Counted from the stretch's first letter, positions 35,628 to 44,679 are shown. The stretch is 64,000 bases of DNA from Asticcacaulis solisilvae (GCF_017875235.1 NZ_JAGGMI010000006.1:124001-188000); one strand, 5' to 3'. Translations and numbers: made by a program. Notes: a model not told the origin generated them from the letters alone.

Positions 35628-35791
35628 ACGCCTGTTTCCCCGACAGTCAGAGGTTTAAAACAATTTGATTTAATTAATCGCTTTGCACTTAAGCACGTGT
35701 ATTGTCAAGAGACTCATCGCGCATCTTATCAGTTGGACACATTTTCACGCCCGTAGAATACGGTCAGAAGTTACCTGAAAAAGACCCGGCG

Positions 35792-35806
35792 TTAAGTCTA
35801 CATTAA
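35792..35806 (+). promoter_or_regulatory. Perfect CtrA-type box upstream of the chemoreceptor gene
   Basis: TTAAGTCTACATTAA matches TTAA-N7-TTAA, the consensus site of the cell-cycle regulator CtrA. It ends 48 bases upstream of the chemoreceptor ATG. In Caulobacter many chemotaxis and flagellar genes are CtrA controlled; binding here is inferred. Confidence 0.6.
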
Positions 35807-35854
35807 CGCCGACGTGCAAACGGTTGCGTAATAATATATTGATGAGAGACCTTT

Positions 35855-37537
35855 ATGCGTAACTTTCTTACCGACCTGAAAGTGCTGAAAAAGATCAGCC
35901 TTGCCTTTCTTGTTCTGATTGGCTCAAGCCTCATCGTCAGCGGTGTCTGCTGGACGTCTCTGTCAAAACTGGAAACCACTTCAAAGTGGACAACCCATAC
36001 GTTCAAAGTGATCTCGTCGCTGAATCAGATCGTCGAGGCCATGGTCAATCAGGAAACCGGCGTCCGCGGCTATCTCGTATCCGGCGACCGCGACTTCCTG
36101 GCGCCGAAAATAGCTGGTGAGAAGATGCTTAACGAGGCGCTCAGCTCTGTCCAGACGCTGACGGCCGACAATGCCACCCAGCAAGCGCGTATTGCCGAGG
36201 TCAGGGACCTTGCCACCACCTGGGACAGCACGGTCGCCGCCAAGGAAATCGAACTGATGTCCAACCCGGCGACAATAGAGGCCGCGCGCCAGTTGGAAGC
36301 TTCGGGCGCCGGTAAGTCGTCCATGGACGCCATCCGCGCCAAGGTCAGCGTGATGATCAGTGAAGAAGCCGCCCTGCTCGAAAAACGCTCGAAGGAGGCG
36401 CAGGCCGCGACCATCTTCGCCCGCGTCACCACCATTGCCGGTGGCCTCGTCATTCTGGCTCTTGCCTTTGCCGCGCTGACCGGCCTGCATCGGGTTCTCG
36501 TCATGCCGTTGAACGCCCTGACCCGCGCCATGCAAGCGACCGCAGAAGGCCAGGAAGGCTCTGACGTTCCCGGCCAGGAACGCCGCGACGAGCTAGGCGA
36601 CATGGCCCGCGCTTTCAACGCGAATGCCGAACGTATCGCCCGCCTGGCCGAGGCCCAGCGCGCCAATGAAGACCGCCTGGCCGTCGAACGCCGCAACGCC
36701 ATGCTGACCATGGCCGACAATTTCGAAAAATCGGTCGGCGGCGTCGTCTCGCTCGTCTCGTCGGCGGCAACCGAAATGCAGGCGACGGCCAGCCAGCTGA
36801 CCTCGACCGCGCAGGAGACCTCGGTCCAGGCGCAGTCCGTATCGGCAGCCGCCGAGGAAGCCGGCACCAATGTAACCTCGGTCGCCAGTTCGGCCGAGGA
36901 ACTGGGTGCATCGATCAGCGAGATCGGCCGTCAGGTTGAACGGTCGGCAGAGAAGTCCAAGCTGGCCGTGCGCCAAGCCCAGGCGACCTCGACCGTCGTC
37001 AAGGAACTGAGCGAAGCCGCCACGCGCATCAACGACATCGTCGCCATGATTTCGGGCATTGCCTCCCAGACCAACCTCCTGGCGCTCAATGCCACCATTG
37101 AATCGGCGCGCGCCGGCGAAGCCGGAAAGGGGTTCGCTGTCGTCGCCTCGGAAGTGAAGACCTTGGCATCGCAGACTTCGCGCGCCACCGACGAGATTTC
37201 GGTCCAGATCGCCAATATCCAGAATACGACCGCGCGGGCGGTCGACGCCATCGGAGCGATAACCAGCTCGATCGTTGAAATCGACGAAGTCTCGAACGCC
37301 ATCGCTGCCGCGGTCGACCAGCAGGCCGCCGCGACCAATGAGATCGTCCAGGCGGTCACCCTGGCTTCGAGCGGCACCACCGAGGTGACATCGAACATCA
37401 CCGGTGTTGCCCGGTCGGCCGAAGAAACCGGTGCCGGCGCGTCGCAGGTCCTGTCCGCCTCCTCGGAATTGGCCGATCAGGCCGCCATGTTGTCTAATGA
37501 AGTACAGAACTTCCTGTCGACCGTCCGGGCGGCTTAA
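35855..37537 (+). CDS. Methyl-accepting chemotaxis protein with CHASE3 sensor
   Basis: 560 residues. TM1 about residues 13-32 ([18 protein letters not shown]), a periplasmic CHASE3-like domain with [21 protein letters not shown]2 near 190-212, a HAMP region, then the coiled-coil signalling domain with hairpin tip [20 protein letters not shown]. It ends FLSTVRAA without a CheR-docking pentapeptide. The promoter carries a perfect CtrA box. The position between the GH130 operon and the glucokinase-like genes suggests, but does not prove, a link to sugar taxis. Confidence 0.93.
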   Translation: MRNFLTDLKVLKKISLAFLVLIGSSLIVSGVCWTSLSKLETTSKWTTHTFKVISSLNQIVEAMVNQETGVRGYLVSGDRDFLAPKIAGEKMLNEALSSVQTLTADNATQQARIAEVRDLATTWDSTVAAKEIELMSNPATIEAARQLEASGAGKSSMDAIRAKVSVMISEEAALLEKRSKEAQAATIFARVTTIAGGLVILALAFAALTGLHRVLVMPLNALTRAMQATAEGQEGSDVPGQERRDELGDMARAFNANAERIARLAEAQRANEDRLAVERRNAMLTMADNFEKSVGGVVSLVSSAATEMQATASQLTSTAQETSVQAQSVSAAAEEAGTNVTSVASSAEELGASISEIGRQVERSAEKSKLAVRQAQATSTVVKELSEAATRINDIVAMISGIASQTNLLALNATIESARAGEAGKGFAVVASEVKTLASQTSRATDEISVQIANIQNTTARAVDAIGAITSSIVEIDEVSNAIAAAVDQQAAATNEIVQAVTLASSGTTEVTSNITGVARSAEETGAGASQVLSASSELADQAAMLSNEVQNFLSTVRAA

Positions 37538-37554
37538 AAGCCAAAGCTAAAAAG

Positions 37555-37582
37555 CCTCCCGGCCGGTGATCGGCCCGGGAGG
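37555..37582. terminator. Bidirectional terminator between chemoreceptor and glucokinase-like genes
   Basis: A GC stem (37555-37564 with 37572-37582, one bulged C) is flanked by TTTT on the plus strand and by CTTTTTAGC on the minus strand. It serves the convergent genes on both sides. Confidence 0.8.
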
Positions 37583-37602
37583 TTTTCGGGCGCCTTGCCC
37601 AC

Positions 37603-38553
37603 TCAGTCGAACAGCGTCGCCAGGCCGACGATTTCCAGGTCGCGCGCCTGGGTCTGATAGACCGGCACGTCGGACACGTAGTTGCTGAGTCGGCCCTTGT
37701 CCGCATACCGCTTGCAGAAAACGGCCGGATCAAAAAGATCGCCCAGCAGGTCCATCAAGTCGCCAGTCAGGTAGATACCGCCGCGCGCACCCAGCATCAG
37801 GGCGACATCCGACGCCATGGCCGCCAGCCAGCCGCTGCACATGGCAATGGCTTCGAGCGCGACGGGATCGCCGATATTCGCGAGCGCAATGACCTCTTCC
37901 GGCGTGTTGGCCTGGCTGTCGCCGCCGTCGACCGTATTCAACGCTTGGAACAGTTCGACCAGGCCCGTCAGGGAAATGACGAATTCCCGCGCCACATGGC
38001 CATGCTTTTCCTTGAGTACGTTATAGACCTGCCATTCGCGATCGCTGGTGACGGGCAGGTCGGAGTGTCCGCCTTCGCATGGAATGGCGGCCCAGTTGCC
38101 GGCGCCGTCGGGCGCCAGCGCCGCCAGGCCCAGGCCGTGGTGCGGCCCCAGCACCGCCATGACCTGTTCTTCCAGGGGCTCGTCGCCGCACAGCTTCACG
38201 CTTTCGTCCTTGCGCAGGCGCGGTATGGCCAGGGCGCGGGCAACGAAATTGTTGACCAGGTTGACGCGCTGGATCGACAGGAGATGGCGGACATCGTCGC
38301 GGCCGAGCTTCAGCAGCCCCTTTTCCGGCAGCTGGATCGCGCCGTGACGTTCCCAGCCGCGCGACGACAGGGCCGCGCCGATCAGCTTGGGGCGATCGTG
38401 GGCCGCCAGAAAATCCAGCACCGCCTCATCGAAATCCTTCTTGCCGGAGCAGGAGTAGAGGGTGGCGTCGCTGGGGCGGCGGCCGGGTGTACCCAGGGCC
38501 AGCTTCATGTAGGAGCCGAAGGAGAAGTCACAAAGAAGGATGTGATCCGTCAT
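37603..38553 (-). CDS. Glucokinase-fold protein, degenerate (lacks ATP signature and catalytic Asp)
   Basis: 316 residues, aligning end to end with E. coli-type glucokinase. Sugar-site features are kept: CEGGHSDL (for GEGGH), HVAREFVIS with the conserved glutamate, and a C-terminus like DKGRLSNYVSDVPVYQT. But the N-terminal phosphate loop DxGGTN reads DFSFGSY, the second phosphate motif GTGLG reads PHHGLG, and the catalytic Asp of INDF is Asn (LVNNFVARALAIP). It is therefore probably not an active kinase. It lies 103 bp downstream of a paralogue with similar changes. A sugar-binding regulatory role is one possibility (inference). Confidence 0.85.
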   Translation of the reverse strand: MTDHILLCDFSFGSYMKLALGTPGRRPSDATLYSCSGKKDFDEAVLDFLAAHDRPKLIGAALSSRGWERHGAIQLPEKGLLKLGRDDVRHLLSIQRVNLVNNFVARALAIPRLRKDESVKLCGDEPLEEQVMAVLGPHHGLGLAALAPDGAGNWAAIPCEGGHSDLPVTSDREWQVYNVLKEKHGHVAREFVISLTGLVELFQALNTVDGGDSQANTPEEVIALANIGDPVALEAIAMCSGWLAAMASDVALMLGARGGIYLTGDLMDLLGDLFDPAVFCKRYADKGRLSNYVSDVPVYQTQARDLEIVGLATLFD

Positions 38554-38656
38554 AGCGGTCCCGGTAAATCGGATGATCAGGAAAATAATTTGGTAAATTA
38601 AGGCAGCGAGAAAGGAAAGCGCTAGAATGCCTGGTCGCGTTTTTTCCGGGACCGGA

Positions 38657-39604
38657 TCAATCGAACAAGGTTGCCAGGCCGATCACTTCCATGTCCGGCG
38701 CAAGCGTCCGGAACACCGGAATATCGCGGACATATTCGCTAAGCCGGCCCTTGTCCTGATAGCGGGCGATGAAGGCATCGACGTCAAACAGGTCGCCGAT
38801 CAAGTCGAAATAGTCACCCGTCAGATAGATGCCGCCGCGCGATCCGGTAATCAGCGCCACGTCCGACGCCATGACCGCCAGCCAGTTCATCGACAGATTT
38901 ATGACCTGAAGCGCGCGATCGTCGCCGGTTACGGCGCGGGCAACGACCTCCTCCGGTCCGGGCGCGGCAGAGTCGTCGCCATCGCCCGCGGCCAGCGCAC
39001 GCCAGACATCGACGAGGCCCGGGATCGAGATGACGCGCTCACGCGATACGTGACCGTATTTGGCCGCCAGGAATTTATAGACGTCGTATTCCAGCTGGCT
39101 GTCGATCGTCAGGTCCGAGTGTCCGCCTTCGCAAGGCATGGCGGTATAGCCGCCCATGCCGTCCGGCGCCAGGCTGGCCTGGCCTAAGCCGCTGTGGGAA
39201 TTGATGAGTGTTATGACCTGCTCGGCCATCTCCTCGCCGCCGCAGATCTTCACGCGCTCGTCTCCCCCAAGGCGCGGGATGGCCAGGGCCTTGGCGACGC
39301 AGTCATTGACAAGGTTAAGGCGCTGAACGCCCAGGAATTCGCGCATGTCGGCGCGCCCGACCTGGAACTTATGGTTCGGCATGGCCATGACGCCATGCTG
39401 CTCCCAGCCGCCGGCGGAAATGGCCGCGCCCTTGAGCGCCGGCTTTCCCTGAGCGTCCAGGAAATTGCTGATGGCCGTCTTGAAGTCCTCGAGGCTGTCG
39501 CAGGTGTAGTGCGTCGACTCGTCCGGCCGGCCGCCCCTCGGCGCCAGAGCAAGCTTCATGTAGAGGCCATTGCTGATGTCACTCAGCAGCACTTGGTCAG
39601 CCAT
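38657..39604 (-). CDS. Glucokinase-fold protein, degenerate ATP site
   Basis: 315 residues, a clear paralogue of the gene downstream. The N-terminal phosphate loop is LLSDISNGLYMKLAL instead of DxGGTNxRLAL, and the second phosphate motif GTGLG is HSGLG. The catalytic aspartate is kept (LVNDCVAKALAIP), as are CEGGHSDL and the glutamate in HVSRERVIS. It ends DKGRLSEYVRDIPVFRT. Phosphotransfer is doubtful but sugar binding plausible. A LacI-type operator palindrome lies 10-25 bp upstream of its start. It probably belongs to the same minus-strand sugar regulon as the GH130 operon beyond the chemoreceptor gene. Confidence 0.85.
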   Translation of the reverse strand: MADQVLLSDISNGLYMKLALAPRGGRPDESTHYTCDSLEDFKTAISNFLDAQGKPALKGAAISAGGWEQHGVMAMPNHKFQVGRADMREFLGVQRLNLVNDCVAKALAIPRLGGDERVKICGGEEMAEQVITLINSHSGLGQASLAPDGMGGYTAMPCEGGHSDLTIDSQLEYDVYKFLAAKYGHVSRERVISIPGLVDVWRALAAGDGDDSAAPGPEEVVARAVTGDDRALQVINLSMNWLAVMASDVALITGSRGGIYLTGDYFDLIGDLFDVDAFIARYQDKGRLSEYVRDIPVFRTLAPDMEVIGLATLFD

Positions 39605-39613
39605 TTCCGTGCC

Positions 39614-39629
39614 TTGTAAACGTTTCCGG
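39614..39629. promoter_or_regulatory. LacI/GalR-type operator upstream of the glucokinase-like pair
   Basis: TTGTAAACGTTTCCGG contains the perfect palindrome AAACGTTT with central CG, typical of LacI/GalR operators. It lies 10-25 bp from the ATG at 39604, where it would block transcription or initiation. Confidence 0.55.
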
Positions 39630-39728
39630 ACTTTTTATGTTTTATTTTATTTAACTACGAAAGGTTAATTTTGGGTACTTGATATTTAGCGGCCAAGGGC
39701 CCAATGACCACGGACAGAAAGGCTTGCC

Positions 39729-40379
39729 ATGTCCGTCTCCGCCAAGATCTGTGGTATTTCCACCCTTTCCGCCGCCCAAACGGCGATTGCGGAAGGCACA
39801 GCCTTTCTCGGCTTTATTCATTTCGCCAAAAGCCCGCGCCATCTCGACCTGACAGCGATGTCGGAGCTGATGCTATCGCTTCGGGCATCCGGCGCAACAC
39901 AAAAGCTGGTGAGCGTCGTCGTCGATCCTGACGATGCCATGATTGAAGCGCTGCGCGATCATGTCAAACCCGACCTTATACAGTTGCACGGCAAGGAAAC
40001 GCCGGACCGCGTCGCTCAGGTCCGCCAGGCGATGGGCATTCCCGTCGTCAAGGCGCTCAGCCTCAGCGAAGCCGCCGACCTGACCGCCGCGCAGGCCTTC
40101 GACAATGTGGCCGACTATCTGCTGTTCGACGCCAAGCCGCCCAAGGACGCAAGCCTGCCGGGCGGTCTCGGCCTTAGCTTCGACTGGACATTGCTGACCG
40201 GCTATGCAGGCGAAAAGCCATGGTTCCTGGCCGGCGGCCTTACGCCCGATAATGTCGCAGAAGCCGTTACGATAAGCGGTGCAAAATACGTCGATGTCTC
40301 CTCAGGCGTTGAATCGGCGCCCGGAGTGAAGGACCCCAATCTGATTTCGGGCTTCCTTCGTACTGTAAAAGCGCTATAA
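39729..40379 (+). CDS. trpF: Phosphoribosylanthranilate isomerase
   Basis: 216 residues. Isomerises phosphoribosylanthranilate to CdRP in tryptophan synthesis. Motifs: AKICGISTLSAAQTAI (catalytic Cys), VVDPDDAMIEAL, LIQLHGKETPDRVAQVR, LLFDAKPP, WFLAGGLTPDNVAEAV and VDVSSGVESAPGVKD (catalytic Asp region). Heads the plus-strand series trpF-trpB-trpA-accD. Confidence 0.97.
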   Translation: MSVSAKICGISTLSAAQTAIAEGTAFLGFIHFAKSPRHLDLTAMSELMLSLRASGATQKLVSVVVDPDDAMIEALRDHVKPDLIQLHGKETPDRVAQVRQAMGIPVVKALSLSEAADLTAAQAFDNVADYLLFDAKPPKDASLPGGLGLSFDWTLLTGYAGEKPWFLAGGLTPDNVAEAVTISGAKYVDVSSGVESAPGVKDPNLISGFLRTVKAL

Positions 40380-40426
40380 CGCTGGCTCTTTTTTCGCCAA
40401 CCCTTCTTTTATAAGGACTTTGTTCA

Positions 40427-41659
40427 GTGAACGACGCCGTTCTCCGCTCCAACGCCTATAGCCAGCCCGATGCAAAGGGCCGCTTTGGTGAATTCGGCGG
40501 TCTCTATGTGCCTGAGACCCTGATGCCCCTGGTGCTGGAACTGAACGAAGCCTGGCAAGTCGCGCGCAATGATCCAGCTTTCTGGTCCGAGTACCATTCG
40601 CTGCTGAAGTTCTTCGTTGGCCGTCCCAGCCCGCTCTATTTCGCCGAGCGCCTGACCGAGCATTTCGGCGGGGCCAAGATCTACTTCAAGCGCGAAGAGC
40701 TGAATCACACCGGCGCGCACAAGATCAACAACTGCATCGGCCAGGTTTTGATGGCCAAGCGCATGGGCCGCACCCGCATCATCGCCGAAACCGGCGCGGG
40801 TCAGCACGGCGTCGCGTCCGCCACCGTCTGCGCCCGCTTCGACCTGCCGTGCATCGTCTATATGGGTGCGCTCGACGTCGAACGTCAGAAGCCGAACGTC
40901 TTCCGCATGAAGCTGCTCGGCACAGAGGTCGTGCCGGTCATCAACGGCAACGGCACGCTGAAGGACGCCATGAACGAGGCCCTGCGCGACTGGGTCACCA
41001 ACGTCCACGACACCTACTATATGATTGGCACAGCCGCCGGCATGCACCCCTACCCGGAAATGGTCCGCGAATTCCAGACCGTCATCGGCAAGGAAACGCG
41101 CCAGCAGATACTGGAACTGGAAGGCCGCCTGCCCGACGCCGTCATCGCGGCCGTCGGCGGCGGATCGAACGCCATCGGCATGTTCCACCCGTTCATCGAC
41201 GACGAAAGCGTCAAGATCGTCGGCGTCGAAGCCGCCGGTCATGGCCTGGACGTCTATAACGGCCATGCCGCCTCGCTGAACGGCGGCCGTCCGGGCGTGC
41301 TCCACGGCAACCGCACCTACCTGCTGCAGGACGACGATGGCCAGATCCTGGAAGGCCATTCGATCTCGGCCGGCCTCGACTATCCCGGAATCGGCCCTGA
41401 GCACGCCTATCTGTTCGACATCGGCCGTGCGAAATACGTCACCGCCACCGACCAGGACGCGCTCGAAGCCTTCGCCCTGACCTCCAAGCTGGAAGGCATC
41501 ATTCCGGCTTTAGAATCGTCGCACGCCATCGCACGCGTCGGCGACCTGGCAAAAGAAGTCGGCAAGGGCGGTATCGTCGTGCTCAACCTGTCGGGTCGCG
41601 GCGACAAGGACATCTTCACTGTCGCCAAGGCGATGGGCGAAACCATGGGGGGAATGTAA
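40427..41659 (+). CDS. trpB: Tryptophan synthase beta subunit
   Basis: 410 residues from GTG 40427. PLP-dependent condensation of indole with serine. Motifs: [14 protein letters not shown], the PLP lysine in [20 protein letters not shown], the phosphate-binding [10 protein letters not shown], and [19 protein letters not shown]. Its stop is immediately followed by the trpA ATG, so the two are tightly coupled. Confidence 0.98.
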   Translation: MNDAVLRSNAYSQPDAKGRFGEFGGLYVPETLMPLVLELNEAWQVARNDPAFWSEYHSLLKFFVGRPSPLYFAERLTEHFGGAKIYFKREELNHTGAHKINNCIGQVLMAKRMGRTRIIAETGAGQHGVASATVCARFDLPCIVYMGALDVERQKPNVFRMKLLGTEVVPVINGNGTLKDAMNEALRDWVTNVHDTYYMIGTAAGMHPYPEMVREFQTVIGKETRQQILELEGRLPDAVIAAVGGGSNAIGMFHPFIDDESVKIVGVEAAGHGLDVYNGHAASLNGGRPGVLHGNRTYLLQDDDGQILEGHSISAGLDYPGIGPEHAYLFDIGRAKYVTATDQDALEAFALTSKLEGIIPALESSHAIARVGDLAKEVGKGGIVVLNLSGRGDKDIFTVAKAMGETMGGM

Positions 41660-42475
41660 ATGCCGGTTTCGCGCATAGACACACGCTTTGCCGATCTTAA
41701 GGCTCAGAACAAAGGTGCTTTTGTCGCCTACATCATGGCCGGCGATCCCGACCTTGAGACCTCTTTCGAACTGTTGAAAGGCCTGCCGGCCGCCGGCGCC
41801 GACCTGATCGAGCTCGGTTTTCCCTTCTCCGATCCGATGGCGGAAGGTCCGACCATTCAGCGCGCCGCTGAACGGTCCTTGAAAAACGGCACCAAGATCA
41901 AGGACGTGTTTGAACTGGTCCGCCGCTTCCGTGAGATCGACCAGGATACGCCGATCATCCTGATGGGCTACATGAACCCGGTCGAGTCGCGCGGCTATGC
42001 TAACTGGGCGGCCAGCATGCGCGAAGTGGGCGCCGACGGCCTGATCGTCGTTGACTGCCCGCCGGAAGAAGCCGACGGTCTGACCGACGCCCTGGACACC
42101 GAAGACCTGGCGCTGATTCGCCTGGCGACGCCGACGAGCGACGACAACCGCCTGCAAACCCTGGTGCGGCGCACGCGCGGGTTTATCTATTACGTGTCCG
42201 TCGCCGGGGTGACCGGCGTCAAGGAGGCCGACGCCAACGCCATTGCTGCCCCGGTATCACGCGTTCGTGAAGCTGGCGGCCTCCCAGTGGCCGTAGGCTT
42301 CGGAATCCGAACGCCGGAAAGGGCTGCCGAGGTGGCGCGCGTCGCGGACGCCGCTGTCGTGGGTTCCGCGCTGGTTGAAGAAATCAAGAATTCTTTACCC
42401 CAATTAACGGACGTTAAGACAAAAGTACTGGAAAAGGCCGCAAATTTGGCTCACGCTGTTCACACGGCGCGATGA
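41660..42475 (+). CDS. trpA: Tryptophan synthase alpha subunit
   Basis: 271 residues. Cleaves indole-glycerol phosphate. Motifs: FVAYIMAGDPDLETS, the catalytic glutamate in LIELGFPFSDPMAEGP together with the catalytic Asp, and FIYYVSVAGVTGVKEA and VGFGIRTPE for phosphate binding. It begins directly after the trpB stop and is followed 36 bases later by accD. Confidence 0.98.
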   Translation: MPVSRIDTRFADLKAQNKGAFVAYIMAGDPDLETSFELLKGLPAAGADLIELGFPFSDPMAEGPTIQRAAERSLKNGTKIKDVFELVRRFREIDQDTPIILMGYMNPVESRGYANWAASMREVGADGLIVVDCPPEEADGLTDALDTEDLALIRLATPTSDDNRLQTLVRRTRGFIYYVSVAGVTGVKEADANAIAAPVSRVREAGGLPVAVGFGIRTPERAAEVARVADAAVVGSALVEEIKNSLPQLTDVKTKVLEKAANLAHAVHTAR

Positions 42476-42511
42476 ACCATAATTAGGCAGTCGCAGGAGT
42501 AGCAAAGACAT

Positions 42512-43444
42512 ATGGCAATGGCTGATTCCACCAAGGGTCCGAAGCTTCCGCCCGCCGCCAAGCCCGCCGAACGCCGTGAGCGTGGCGGGTGGCTGGCCAA
42601 GATCGCGCCCGGCGTCTCCAAGCTGGTCAATCGCCGTGGCGAAACCCCGGAAAACCTCTGGGTCAAGGATCCCGACACCGGTGATATGATCTATCGTTCG
42701 GACCTGGAAGCCGCCCTGTGGGTGACGCCTTCCGGCCGCCATATGCGCATCGGCCCGGCCGCGCGCATGAAATACACCTTCGATGACGGCCAGTTCGAAA
42801 GCCTGCCGACACCGGACGTGGTTGAGGACCCGCTGCATTTTTCCGACGGCAAGGCTTATAGCGAGCGCCTGAAGCAGGCGCGTGCGGCGACCGGCGAAAA
42901 GGACGTCATGGCCATCGGCTATGGCAAGGTCCAGGGCGTGGACTGCATCGTGCTGGTTCAGGACTTCGCCTTCATGGGCGGGTCTCTCGGCATGGCGGCC
43001 GGTGAAGGCTTTATCGCCGCCGCCAAGGCCGCGATCGAACGCAAGTGCCCGATGGTCGCCTATACGGCCGCCGGCGGCGCCCGCATGCAGGAAGGCGCCT
43101 TGTCGCTGATGCAGATGGCGCGCACGACCCTGGCCATCAATGAAATGAAGGCGGCGCAGCTGCCCTATATCGTCGTGCTGACCGACCCGACCACCGGCGG
43201 TGTCACGGCGTCCTACGCCATGCTGGGTGATATCCACCTGGCCGAGCCCGGTGCGTTGATCGGCTTTGCCGGTCCGCGCGTTATCGAAACGACGATCCGT
43301 GAAAAGCTGCCGGAAGGCTTCCAGCGTTCGGAATACCTGGTCGAAAAGGGTATGGTCGACCGCGTGGTGCCGCGCTCGGAGCTGCCGGAAGTGCTGGGCG
43401 CCTTGATGTCGATGCTGATGAGCGGGCGTCGTAAGGCCGCATAG
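42512..43444 (+). CDS. accD: Acetyl-CoA carboxylase carboxyltransferase beta subunit lacking zinc-ribbon cysteines
   Basis: 310 residues. The carboxyltransferase core is highly conserved: ATGEKDVMAIGYGKVQG, FAFMGGSLGMAAGEG, AAGGARMQEGALSLMQMA, TDPTTGGVTASYAMLGD and IGFAGPRVIETTIREKLP. Compared with E. coli AccD, the four cysteines of the N-terminal zinc ribbon (KCDSC and CPKC) are replaced in KDPDT and TPSG, so no zinc site can form. The flanking residues are otherwise conserved, and the gene is intact. trpA upstream and folC downstream is the normal order. Confidence 0.97.
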   Translation: MAMADSTKGPKLPPAAKPAERRERGGWLAKIAPGVSKLVNRRGETPENLWVKDPDTGDMIYRSDLEAALWVTPSGRHMRIGPAARMKYTFDDGQFESLPTPDVVEDPLHFSDGKAYSERLKQARAATGEKDVMAIGYGKVQGVDCIVLVQDFAFMGGSLGMAAGEGFIAAAKAAIERKCPMVAYTAAGGARMQEGALSLMQMARTTLAINEMKAAQLPYIVVLTDPTTGGVTASYAMLGDIHLAEPGALIGFAGPRVIETTIREKLPEGFQRSEYLVEKGMVDRVVPRSELPEVLGALMSMLMSGRRKAA

Positions 43445-43495
43445 ATAAGTATCGGGGTTTGGGGCCTGAGGCCCAAAGTCTTCCTGAACCAAACG

Positions 43496-43533
43496 AAAGC
43501 CCCGCCCCCTTAAGGACGAGGGCTTTTCTTTTG
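43496..43533 (+). terminator. Terminator after accD, inside a larger nested hairpin
   Basis: AAAGCCC (43496-43502) pairs with GGGCTTT (43520-43526), followed by TTCTTTT. Outer arms GTATCGGGG (43449-43457) and CCCCGATAC (43569-43577) enclose it, so the whole 43449-43577 region can fold. Confidence 0.75.
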
Positions 43534-43639
43534 GTCTGAGAAAGGTTTGTGGGGTCGCGGACCCCACACCCCGATACATGTCCTAGCACCTTAATTTTGA
43601 GCGCATTTCCATGTAGGCTCATGGTATCGAGGACATGCC

Positions 43640-44584
43640 ATGCGTAATCTATTTTCTGCCCTGCTCATCGTCGCTCTCCTAATTCCCCTGCCCGCCCTGG
43701 CGCAGGAACAAACCTCGGCTGAGGAAGAGTGGGACCCGAACGCCGTCGTCATCACCAAGCGCTATCCCGGCCCGGCGTTGTGGCGCGTCAAGCGTGGCGA
43801 CTCGGAGGTCTATATTCTGGGCGGCCTGCCCGTCATGGTCCGCCGCTACGACTGGGACCGCACGCGCATGGGCAAGATCCTCGACCGCGCCAACGTGCTG
43901 CTGACCGGACCCGAAGCCAAGGCCGGACCAATCGCCTTTACCCGCTGGCAGTTCGCCAAGGGCAATGGTCCGTTCAAATCGCTTTATGATGTCCTGCCTG
44001 GCAAGACAGGCGGCAAGTTCTGGCGTATCGCGGAGAAGAACGGTCTCGATCCCAAGGACTACAAGGACTATTCGCCCGTCTACGCCGTCATGAAGCTGCG
44101 CGAGGATGTCTATGAAAAACATGGCCTCAGCACCAATGACCCGGAAAAAATGCTGATCTTCATGGCGCGCGACCGCAAAACACCGATGAGGCCCGTGGCC
44201 AAATACTCGGCCTCCAGCCTGATCGGCAAGCTGGGTGACATGAGCAAGGAGGCGCGTAACGCGTGTGTCGCCTCAACGCTCAACGAGATCGACTTCGCCA
44301 CAAGCCATGCAAAAAAAGCCATGACGGCTTGGGCTAACGCCGATCTCCTGACCGCACGCGCCAATTCGCCCAGCTCCGCGACCCTGGCCTGCCTGGAAGG
44401 GGCATCCTCGACCCGCGCCATGCTCGACCGCGCCACGGACGACACGGTGTCGGCCATCGACGCGGCCCTGGCCAAGCCCGGCAAGAGCGTCATCGCCGTT
44501 CCCTTAAGCGTCCTTCTGCGACCCGATGGCGCGCTGGAGCGGTTGAAAGCCAAGGGCGACGACATTTCCGAACCGGAGATGTGA
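43640..44584 (+). CDS. TraB/GumN-like exported protein with altered signature
   Basis: 314 residues. Signal peptide MRNLFSALLIVALLIPLPAL ends at AQE. The first block ALWRVKRGDSEVYILGG matches the start of TraB/GumN (PF01963-like) proteins, which usually continue as GTxH. Here it reads GGLPV, without the histidine regarded as essential in TIKI-type metalloproteases. The rest (NEIDFATSHAKKAMTAWANADL...) follows the family pattern of a helical C-terminal half. It is probably exported to the periplasm. A non-catalytic role is likely, but the family assignment rests on modest similarity. Confidence 0.6.
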   Translation: MRNLFSALLIVALLIPLPALAQEQTSAEEEWDPNAVVITKRYPGPALWRVKRGDSEVYILGGLPVMVRRYDWDRTRMGKILDRANVLLTGPEAKAGPIAFTRWQFAKGNGPFKSLYDVLPGKTGGKFWRIAEKNGLDPKDYKDYSPVYAVMKLREDVYEKHGLSTNDPEKMLIFMARDRKTPMRPVAKYSASSLIGKLGDMSKEARNACVASTLNEIDFATSHAKKAMTAWANADLLTARANSPSSATLACLEGASSTRAMLDRATDDTVSAIDAALAKPGKSVIAVPLSVLLRPDGALERLKAKGDDISEPEM

Positions 44585-44599
44585 TGGACAGGCTCGTCT

Positions 44600-44668
44600 A
44601 ACCAGATTTTTTACTGGTCGCATGCTTGGCCCGAAAAACCGGTTTCCACTTTTTCGGAGCATGCTTTA
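44600..44668. repeat. Alphaproteobacterial GCATGCTT-type palindromic repeat
   Basis: A small hairpin ACCAG...CTGGT (44600-44617) precedes a palindrome running from GCATGCTTGGCCCG to TTTCGGAGCATGCTTT. This sequence is of a kind very widespread in Rhizobiales and Caulobacterales intergenes. It lies where an over-long folC frame would otherwise be read. Confidence 0.8.
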
Positions 44669-44679
44669 AAGCCTGCCAC

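Noticed and set aside
35655-35674. TTAA...TTAA pair before the GH130 gene as a CtrA site
   Set aside because: The spacing is 11 bases instead of seven, so it does not match the CtrA consensus.
44626-44679. N-terminal extension of folC
   Set aside because: The extra 18 codons are translated repeat sequence; the FolC family starts near ATG 44680.
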